A DNA stretch of 19,178 bases from Gemmobacter sp964439015 (GTDB lineage Bacteria; Pseudomonadota; Alphaproteobacteria; Rhodobacterales; Rhodobacteraceae), in contig CAYTMV010000042.1 of NCBI GenBank assembly GCA_964439015.1, forward strand, positions 1 to 19,178, read 5' to 3'. The translations under genes and the position numbers were made by a program. The notes beneath the pieces are model-generated. The model ran no database searches. It saw only the letters and a program-made list of their open reading frames with translations, and had not been told where the DNA came from. This document shows, piece by piece, positions 6,074 to 11,968 of the stretch (the stretch's first letter is position 1; every line of letters begins with the position of its first letter).

Positions 6074-8154
6074 GCCGCCCGGAGGCGCTGTTTCCGCTGT
6101 TTGCCGATCTGGTGGACCTGAAGGGTCTGGGCCCAAAGACTGCCCAATCCTTTCAGGCGCTGGGTGTCACGCGACCGCGTGACCTGTTGTTTCTTTTGCC
6201 AAATTCAGTCATCGACCGCCGCCGCCGCGCCAGTATCCTGGATTTTGCGGCACCCGGCGTGGCCACGGTAGAGGTCGAGGTCAAGGCACATTTTCCACCG
6301 CGCAGTCGCGGTCGGCCGTCGCGGGTTCTGGTGTCGGATGGCAGCCTCGATTTTCCGCTGGTGTTTTTTCATGCGCGCGGCGACTGGTTGCAGCGGCAAT
6401 TGCCCGTCGGCAGCCGGCGGCTTATCTCGGGCAAGGTAGAGCTTTTCGACAGCCTGCCGCAGATGGTCCATCCCGACCACATCCTGCCGCCCAATTCCGG
6501 CGAACTTCCAGCCTTCGAGCCGGTCTACCCCTTGGCCGCGGGTTTGACCCAGCGCGCGGTTGCCAAGGCGGCCCAGGAAGCGGTCGCGCGGGCGCCGGTC
6601 GCGCCAGAATGGATCGACCCGGAGCTGAAGCGCCGCGAGGGCTGGCCGGATTGGCGCGCGGCTTTGGTCGCAGTGCATGCCCCCGAGGGGCCGGCTGATG
6701 TCGCGCCCGATTGCCCGGCGCGCCGCCGTCTGGCCTATGACGAGTTGCTGGCCCATCAGTTGACCCTCGCCTTGGCGCGTCAGACCCAACGACGTCAAAA
6801 GGGACGCCTCTCGGCGGGCGATGGGCATCTGCGGCGCAAGGTTTTGGCCTCGCTTCCCTATGCACCAACCGCCGCGCAGAGTCGTGCGGTGGATGAGATC
6901 GTTGCCGACATGGCCTCGCCCCTGCGGATGAACCGGCTTCTGCAAGGGGATGTGGGGGCGGGCAAGACCTTGGTGGCGCTGCTGGCGGCGCTGAACACGA
7001 TCGAGGCGGGCGGTCAGGCGGCGATCATGGCGCCGACGGAGATCCTGGCACGCCAGCACCGGGACAGCCTGGCACCGCTGGCTGTTGCGGCCGGTATCCG
7101 GCTTGAGATCCTGACGGGCCGCGACAAGGGGGCCGAACGCGCGGCGAAGCTGGCAGATCTGGCCGCCGGGCGGATTGATCTTCTGGTTGGCACGCATGCG
7201 CTGTTTCAGCGCGAGGTGGCATTTCACGATCTGCGCCTGGCGATTGTCGACGAACAGCATCGTTTCGGAGTGGCGCAGCGGATGGAGTTGGGTGCAAAGG
7301 GGCAGGCGGCGGATGTGCTGGTCATGACCGCCACGCCCATTCCCCGCAGCCTTGCCCTGGCTGGATATGGTGACATGGATGTCTCGGTTCTGGATGAAAA
7401 GCCGCCGGGGCGCCAGCCCGTCCGCACGGCGCTGGTCTCGTCTGCGCGCATGGCCGAGGTTGTGGCGCATCTGGCCGAAGCAATTGTCGGCGGGCGGCAG
7501 GCCTATTGGGTCTGCCCGCTGGTCGAGGAGTCCGAAGTGCTGGATTATGCCAGCGCCGAGGCGCGGTTTGTCCAGCTGCGCGCGGTTTTGGGCGAGGGGC
7601 GTGTCGGACTTGTGCATGGGCAGATGCCTCCGGCGGAAAAAGATGCAGCGATGGCCCGTTTTGTGGCGGGTGAGACGGCTGTTCTGGTGGCCACCACGGT
7701 GATTGAGGTGGGGGTCAACGTGCCCAACGCCTCGATCATGGTGATCGAGCGGGCCGAAATCTTCGGCCTCGCCCAGTTGCATCAGTTGCGTGGGCGGGTG
7801 GGGCGCGGCGCGGCGCAATCTACCTGCCTGTTGATGTATCAGGCGCCGCTATCGGAAAGCGGCGAAAAGCGCCTGACAATCCTGCGGGATACCGAAGACG
7901 GCTTCCGGATCGCCGAGGAGGATCTGAAGATGCGCGGTGCAGGCGACCTGATCGGCACGGCGCAATCCGGCCTGCCCCGGTTCCGTATTGCCGATCTGGA
8001 GCGGCACACGAGCCTTATGGAAGTTGCACAGACCGACGCCCGCAAGCTGATGTCAGACGATCCGGGCCTGACCTCTGCGCGGGGCATGGCGGCACGTTTT
8101 CTGCTGTGGTTGCTGGATCAGGATCGCGCAATACGCTTGCTATCCGTGGGCTGA
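6070..8154 (+). CDS. recG: ATP-dependent DNA helicase RecG
   Basis: A 694-residue superfamily 2 helicase that remodels stalled replication forks, D-loops and Holliday-junction intermediates. The N-terminal wedge/OB-fold region lies at about 50-150. Helicase motifs follow: Walker A GDVGAGKT at 293-300, APTEILARQH, the Walker B variant DEQH at 394-397, motif III TATPIPRSLAL, and motif VI HQLRGRVGRG. The C-terminal end has the usual RecG sequence EEDLKMRGAGDLIGTAQSGLP. Length is typical (about 690-700). The open frame extends to 6046, but the ATG at 6070 overlaps the ligA stop (ATGA), the usual sign of translational coupling, and gives the standard N-terminal region. No terminator follows it directly: the next one is at 8469-8500, after a small gene. 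Confidence 0.97.
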   Translation: MSRPEALFPLFADLVDLKGLGPKTAQSFQALGVTRPRDLLFLLPNSVIDRRRRASILDFAAPGVATVEVEVKAHFPPRSRGRPSRVLVSDGSLDFPLVFFHARGDWLQRQLPVGSRRLISGKVELFDSLPQMVHPDHILPPNSGELPAFEPVYPLAAGLTQRAVAKAAQEAVARAPVAPEWIDPELKRREGWPDWRAALVAVHAPEGPADVAPDCPARRRLAYDELLAHQLTLALARQTQRRQKGRLSAGDGHLRRKVLASLPYAPTAAQSRAVDEIVADMASPLRMNRLLQGDVGAGKTLVALLAALNTIEAGGQAAIMAPTEILARQHRDSLAPLAVAAGIRLEILTGRDKGAERAAKLADLAAGRIDLLVGTHALFQREVAFHDLRLAIVDEQHRFGVAQRMELGAKGQAADVLVMTATPIPRSLALAGYGDMDVSVLDEKPPGRQPVRTALVSSARMAEVVAHLAEAIVGGRQAYWVCPLVEESEVLDYASAEARFVQLRAVLGEGRVGLVHGQMPPAEKDAAMARFVAGETAVLVATTVIEVGVNVPNASIMVIERAEIFGLAQLHQLRGRVGRGAAQSTCLLMYQAPLSESGEKRLTILRDTEDGFRIAEEDLKMRGAGDLIGTAQSGLPRFRIADLERHTSLMEVAQTDARKLMSDDPGLTSARGMAARFLLWLLDQDRAIRLLSVG

Positions 8155-8184
8155 CCCTCCTTCTGTCATGCTTTGTTCCCGTAT

Positions 8185-8199
8185 GTTCTCAAAAAGTTC
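8185..8199 (+). promoter_or_regulatory. Candidate SOS box (LexA operator)
   Basis: GTTCTCAAAAAGTTC fits the alphaproteobacterial LexA consensus GTTC-N7-GTTC exactly. A third GTTC at 8175-8178 lies ten bases upstream, with a spacing of N6, one base short of a second box. The site is 31 bp after the recG stop and 56 bp before the ATG of a 40-codon membrane-peptide gene, a normal distance for a promoter operator. A possible -35 element, TTGCCA, begins at 8200 right beside it. Identification is by consensus only. Confidence 0.6.
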
Positions 8200-8255
8200 T
8201 TGCCAAAGCGTTAATGACGTGAGAACAATCGGGCAACACAGCAGGGAGCTGCCCG

Positions 8256-8378
8256 ATGATCAAGGAAATGAAGGAAATCGCCGTCCGCAATGCCGACACG
8301 CTGATCGAGGATATGATCGGCGTGGCATCGATCTTCACGCTGCTAGTGATCGGGCTGCATCTGCCCGGTCTGGTCTGA
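8256..8378 (+). CDS. Small single-pass membrane peptide, possibly SOS-controlled
   Basis: A 40-residue open frame not recognised as a named family. The ATG has a good ribosome site (AGGGAG, 8243-8248). The N-terminal half is charged and amphipathic (MIKEMKEIAVRNADTLIED). Residues about 20-40 form one hydrophobic segment, MIGVASIFTLLVIGLHLP, long enough to cross the inner membrane, with one His at 35. A strong terminator lies 90 bp downstream, so the short transcript unit promoter-gene-terminator is complete. The exact GTTC-N7-GTTC match 56 bp upstream suggests LexA control. Tiny SOS-induced bitopic membrane peptides are known: Caulobacter SidA (29 residues) blocks cell division, and E. coli TisB depolarises the membrane. 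This product resembles those in size, topology and control, but I see no sequence homology, so a shared function is inference. It could also be a housekeeping membrane peptide read from the recG transcript. Confidence 0.65.
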   Translation: MIKEMKEIAVRNADTLIEDMIGVASIFTLLVIGLHLPGLV

Positions 8379-8468
8379 CTCGCTTTTCGAACTGCCTGCG
8401 ATCTGCCTGCCGGGTCTGTCCCAACATGCCGCCAGCCTCGCGGTTGCCCGGAGCATGATACGCCCCTG

Positions 8469-8500
8469 CCGCCGTGGAGCCTCTCCACGGCGGTTTTTTC
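8469..8500 (+). terminator. Strong Rho-independent terminator after the recG block
   Basis: CCGCCGTGGAG (8469-8479) pairs perfectly with CTCCACGGCGG (8483-8493) around a 3-nt loop, and TTTTTT follows at 8494-8499. It ends the rightward sciP-to-small-ORF region. Its T-run overlaps the stop codon of the convergent scaffold-protein gene. Between 8379 and 8468 I see no gene or clear signal. Confidence 0.9.
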
Positions 8501-8933
8501 ATGCCCCGGCCGTGGCCATCGCCTCGGCAAGGGCCTCGGGTGCCAGCAGGATCGAGGCGTGGCGGTTGCGGTAATCGCGCGCCGGGACCAGCACCTCATA
8601 GCCCTCGAATGGCGCAGGAGGCACAGGACCGCCGGCCAACATCGCACGAATCGCCGCACAGCCCGCCTCGACTTCGGCCCGTGTCAGTCCGATCGCGATA
8701 TGGCCCAGCAGGGCGGCCGAGGCCTGACCCAGCGCACAGGCCTTTACGTCCTGCGCAAAACGCTCCACCCGACCGTCAAGCAGGCTGACATCGACCGTTA
8801 CCGTCGAGCCGCAAAGCGGCGAGCGGCGCCTGGATGTGCCCTGTGGCGCCTCCAGCCGGCCCTGATGCGGGATATCTGCCGCCAACTCCAGAATCCGCCC
8901 CGAATAGAGCTTGATCAGATCGGACTCGCTCAT
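8499..8933 (-). CDS. Iron-sulfur cluster scaffold protein, IscU/SufU/NifU-N-like
   Basis: A 144-residue protein of the IscU/SufU scaffold fold, on which Fe-S clusters are assembled or carried before delivery to apoproteins. The N-terminal LIKLYSGRILELAAD matches the usual LYxxxILEHxxxP start. Three cysteines occupy the cluster-ligand positions: Cys41 in SPLCGS, Cys66 in KACALGQASAALL, and Cys92. In classical members the first motif is NPxCGD, and the Asp both ligates and makes the cluster labile. Here it is Ser43, so cluster handling may differ. The open frame runs far upstream across hisI, but the ATG at 8933 matches the family N-terminus. It is divergent from hisI (66 bp). No isc or suf genes are adjacent, so it is probably an accessory scaffold or carrier rather than the main one. 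Confidence 0.82.
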   Translation of the reverse strand: MSESDLIKLYSGRILELAADIPHQGRLEAPQGTSRRRSPLCGSTVTVDVSLLDGRVERFAQDVKACALGQASAALLGHIAIGLTRAEVEAGCAAIRAMLAGGPVPPAPFEGYEVLVPARDYRNRHASILLAPEALAEAMATAGA

Positions 8934-8999
8934 GTCTTTTCCCCGGCTGCCAATGCGCCTAGATAGCGCGAGCCCAACGCGCTGCAAAGGAGCCCCGGC

Positions 9000-9359
9000 A
9001 TGGCCTTCGATCCCGCAAGCCTGAAATTTGACGTGAACGGGCTGATCCCCGCGATTGCCCAGGATCACGACAGCGGTGATGTGCTGATGATGGCCTGGAT
9101 GAATGAAGAAAGTCTGAAGCGCACCCTGCAAACCGGCCAGGTGACGTATTGGAGCCGGTCGCGGCAGGCGTTCTGGGCCAAGGGCGAAAGTTCGGGCCAT
9201 GTGCAACGACTGGTCGAATTGCGGGTGGATTGCGACCGCGATTGCCTTTTGTTGCTGGTGCGGCAGGAGGGCCCGGCATGCCACACCAATCGCCGCTCGT
9301 GTTTCTACACCGCCGTCCGTGGCGGTGCAGAGGTCGAAATTCTGCAACCGATGGCCTGA
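9000..9359 (+). CDS. hisI: Phosphoribosyl-AMP cyclohydrolase HisI
   Basis: A 119-residue metal-dependent enzyme that opens the purine ring of phosphoribosyl-AMP in the third step of histidine synthesis. Family landmarks are all present: AIAQDHDSGDVLMMAWMN, TYWSRSRQAFWAKGESSGH, the metal-binding aspartate/cysteine stretch VDCDRDCLLLLV, and GPACHTNRRSCFY with the zinc cysteines and histidine. This is the single-domain form. The HisE pyrophosphohydrolase is not fused, as is usual in alphaproteobacteria. AAGGAG (8988-8993) precedes the ATG. Its stop codon directly abuts the stop of the convergent gluQ. Confidence 0.96.
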   Translation: MAFDPASLKFDVNGLIPAIAQDHDSGDVLMMAWMNEESLKRTLQTGQVTYWSRSRQAFWAKGESSGHVQRLVELRVDCDRDCLLLLVRQEGPACHTNRRSCFYTAVRGGAEVEILQPMA

Positions 9360-10193
9360 TTACAGGCCGATCATCGCCCGGATCTGCTGGGGCGTCACGC
9401 CTTCGGCGCGATATTTGGCGAGAGCGCGGGCATCGTCGCGTTTGGCAAGGCGCTTGCCCGAGGCGTCGCGAATCAGGCGATGGTGGTGATAGCGCGGGGT
9501 TGGCAGGCCAAGCAGGCGCTGGAGCAGGACATGGATCGGCGTCGCCTCGAACAGATCTGCGCCGCGCACGACCTCGGAAATGTGTTGTGCGGCGTCATCC
9601 ACGACCACCGAAAGATGGTAGGAGGTGCCGATATCGCGGCGGGCCAACACGATGTCGCCGATATTTTCCATCATGAAATCAGGTGTGCAGCCGTGTGATC
9701 CGGCTCTTTCGCCGCTGTCGTCGAACGAGATCGGGCCGGTGATCTTCATGGCCGCGGCCATGTCGAGGCGGATCGCTGCGCCCGCCTCGGCCAACGCCTT
9801 TCCGCGACAGGTGCCAGGATAAACCGGGCCGTCAGGGCCCAGCGTCACCCCCTCTTGCGGTGCGGAGAGGGCGGCGCGGATGTCCCCGCGGGTGCAATGG
9901 CAGGCATAGGTGAGCCCCATTGCGGTCAGTTGCGCCAAAGCGTCGGCATAGGCGGGCAGGCGCTCTGACTGGCGCATTACTGGGTTAGGCCAGTCAATGC
10001 CAAGCCAGTGCAGATCGTCATGGATCGCCGCCTCGTATTCGGGTCGGCAACGGGGACGGTCAATGTCCTCGATCCGCAAAAGGAACGCCCCGCCAACGGC
10101 TTGCGCCCGATCCCATGCGATCAGCGCCGAAAAGGCATGGCCCAGATGCAGCGGCCCGGTGGGCGAAGGGGCGAAACGGGTTATGTAAGCCAT
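9360..10193 (-). CDS. gluQ: Glutamyl-queuosine tRNA-Asp synthetase GluQ (GluQRS, YadB)
   Basis: A 277-residue truncated paralogue of glutamyl-tRNA synthetase. It activates glutamate and attaches it to the queuosine base at position 34 of tRNA-Asp, not to the tRNA 3' end. The class I signatures are PSPTGPLHLGH (8-19, HIGH variant) and KRLAKRDD near residue 250 (KMSKS variant). The anticodon-binding domain of full GluRS is absent, which defines the subfamily. The zinc site seen in E. coli YadB is preserved: Cys98, Cys100, Tyr125 and Cys129. The ATG lies inside the end of trmFO (13-bp overlap), so it is probably translated by coupling. Queuosine synthesis or salvage genes are not in the window. 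Confidence 0.95.
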   Translation of the reverse strand: MAYITRFAPSPTGPLHLGHAFSALIAWDRAQAVGGAFLLRIEDIDRPRCRPEYEAAIHDDLHWLGIDWPNPVMRQSERLPAYADALAQLTAMGLTYACHCTRGDIRAALSAPQEGVTLGPDGPVYPGTCRGKALAEAGAAIRLDMAAAMKITGPISFDDSGERAGSHGCTPDFMMENIGDIVLARRDIGTSYHLSVVVDDAAQHISEVVRGADLFEATPIHVLLQRLLGLPTPRYHHHRLIRDASGKRLAKRDDARALAKYRAEGVTPQQIRAMIGL

Positions 10194-11512
10194 TCCGTAA
10201 ACGCCGCCTTGGCCCGGTCGGTATAGGCCTTGTAGCGGTCCTTGCGTCCGCGGCGCCCGCCTTTGGCATCGATCGGCGGGAAGAGGCCGAAGTTCACGTT
10301 CATCGGTTGGAAGGTCTTGGCCTCGGCCCCGCCGGTGATATGCGTGATCAACGCGCCCATCGCTGTTTCGGGCGGGGGCGGCGGGAGATCACGGCCGAGG
10401 ATTTCGGCCGCGGCCATCCGGCCGGCCAACAGCCCCATCGCGGCGGATTCAACATAGCCTTCGACCCCGGTAACCTGTCCGGCGAGGCGGATGTTGCGGC
10501 GCGATTTCAGCCGCATCCGATCATCCAGCAGGCTGGGAGAGTGGATGAAGGTGTTGCGATGAATGCCGCCCAGACGCGCAAAGCTGGCGTCCTGAAGGCC
10601 AGGAATCATCTTGAAAACAGCGGCTTGCGCGCCATACTTCATCTTGGTCTGGAAGCCGACGATGTTGTAGAGCGTGCCCAGTTTGTTGTCGCGGCGCAGT
10701 TGCACAACCGCATGAGGCTTGACCTCGGGACGGTGCGCATTGGTCAGGCCCACGGGCTTCATCGGGCCGTGGCGCAGCGTCTCGCGACCGCGTTCCGCCA
10801 TCACCTCGATCGGCAGGCAGCCGTCGAAGTAACCGGCCGTTTCGCCCTCGTGAAACTCGGTCTTGTCGGCCGCCAGCAGCGCGTCGATGAAGGCCTCATA
10901 CTGGGCCTTGTCCATCGGGCAGTTGATATAGGCGGTGCGCTCTTCTTCGGTCTCTCCCTTGTCATAGCGGCTTTGCCGCCAGGCCACAGACATGTCGATG
11001 CTTTCCGCATAGACGATCGGCGCGATGGCATCGAAGAAGGCGAGGCTGTCTGCGCCGGTCTCGGCCCGGATGCTTTCGGCCAGTCGGCCCGACGTCAGCG
11101 GGCCGGTGGCGATGATCCAGTGACCCTGCTGCGGCAGTTCGGTCACTTCGCCGGGGGCGATTTCGATCAGCGGATGGGCGCGCAACTCTGCCGTCACGGC
11201 ATCGGCAAAGGCGTCACGGTCGACGGCCAGAGCCCCGCCCGCAGGCAGTTTGTGGGCCTGCGCCATGCGCATCAGCAGCCCGTCTGCCGCCCGCATTTCC
11301 CAATGCAGAAGGCCCACGGCGTTCCGTTCGTCATCATCCGAGCGGAAGGAGTTTGAGCAGACCATCTCGGCAAACTGGCCGCTGCGATGGGCGAAGGTGC
11401 CGACCTCGGGCCGCATCTCGTGCAGCACGACCGGCACCCCCATTTGCGCGGCTTGCCACGCCGCTTCAGACCCGGCCATGCCGCCGCCGATGATATGGAG
11501 TTTCTCGCTCAT
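10181..11512 (-). CDS. trmFO: Folate/FAD-dependent tRNA (uracil-54-C5)-methyltransferase TrmFO
   Basis: A 443-residue flavoprotein that makes ribothymidine (m5U54) in the tRNA T-loop using methylenetetrahydrofolate as carbon donor and FADH2 as reductant. It replaces the SAM-dependent TrmA. The N-terminal dinucleotide-binding motif IGGGMAGSEAA is at 8-18. The strongly conserved MVCSNSFRSDD carries Cys52. GCLPIEVMAERG carries Cys232, likely the second mechanistic cysteine by alignment with the Bacillus enzyme. VTGVEGYVESAAMGLLAG and ALITHITG near the C-terminus are also typical. The open frame runs 12 codons further upstream, but the ATG at 11512 gives the standard start just before the FAD motif. 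It lies in a leftward run with gyrA and the 11557-11907 gene upstream and gluQ overlapping downstream. Confidence 0.96.
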   Translation of the reverse strand: MSEKLHIIGGGMAGSEAAWQAAQMGVPVVLHEMRPEVGTFAHRSGQFAEMVCSNSFRSDDDERNAVGLLHWEMRAADGLLMRMAQAHKLPAGGALAVDRDAFADAVTAELRAHPLIEIAPGEVTELPQQGHWIIATGPLTSGRLAESIRAETGADSLAFFDAIAPIVYAESIDMSVAWRQSRYDKGETEEERTAYINCPMDKAQYEAFIDALLAADKTEFHEGETAGYFDGCLPIEVMAERGRETLRHGPMKPVGLTNAHRPEVKPHAVVQLRRDNKLGTLYNIVGFQTKMKYGAQAAVFKMIPGLQDASFARLGGIHRNTFIHSPSLLDDRMRLKSRRNIRLAGQVTGVEGYVESAAMGLLAGRMAAAEILGRDLPPPPPETAMGALITHITGGAEAKTFQPMNVNFGLFPPIDAKGGRRGRKDRYKAYTDRAKAAFTEWLT

Positions 11513-11556
11513 GCAGCCGCATCTAGCCCTGCCGCCGGCCGGGATCAAGCGCGCTG

Positions 11557-11907
11557 TCAGATCAGCGCCACCCGTTCCCGCCCCCCGGCATCGGGCCAGG
11601 GCCGATACAGCCCCACCTCCGCAGAGGCGATCATCAGGTGCATCTGTTCATATTTGCGCAGCGCCGCGTCATCCGCCCCGGCCACGCCGAGAAAAGCCTT
11701 TTCCAGCGCGGAGAGATTGGCAACCTCGATCTCCAGCAAGAAATCGGGATGACAGCCCGAGGCCAGCCCCAGCTTGCGCCGCATCAGCCGCCAGGGGCCG
11801 ATCAGCCCCGCGGCCTGCAAATGGTCCATCCAGGCCCCAACCGCCGCACCAAAGGCCAGCGCGCGGGCATCGGATTTCAGCTCTATCATCACATGGTAAA
11901 GGATCAT
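11557..11907 (-). CDS. Conserved hypothetical protein, DUF6614-like
   Basis: A 116-residue soluble protein with no catalytic motif that I can name. The sequence begins MILYHVMIELKSDARALAF and contains WMDHLQAAGLIGPWRLMRRKLGLAS, then HPDFLLEIEVANLSALEKAF and KYEQMHLMIASAEVGLYRPWP. Alternating beta-strand and helix segments suggest a small alpha/beta ferredoxin-like fold. From memory it resembles the Rhodobacteraceae proteins filed as DUF6614, which I cannot verify here. AAAGGGG precedes the ATG. It sits 61 bp after the gyrA stop and 44 bp before the trmFO start on the same strand, with no visible terminator on either side, so it could be co-transcribed with them. No signal peptide or membrane segment is visible. 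Confidence 0.8.
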   Translation of the reverse strand: MILYHVMIELKSDARALAFGAAVGAWMDHLQAAGLIGPWRLMRRKLGLASGCHPDFLLEIEVANLSALEKAFLGVAGADDAALRKYEQMHLMIASAEVGLYRPWPDAGGRERVALI

Positions 11908-11968
11908 GGCCGCCCCTTTCGGATGCGGCCATGTAAGCAGTCAAAGATTTACGCGAGGTTGACGCCGG

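Noticed and set aside
8175..8188. GTTC-N6-GTTC as an additional LexA operator
   Set aside because: Spacing is one base short. Only the 8185-8199 pair fits exactly, so the upstream GTTC is noted but not called as a separate site.
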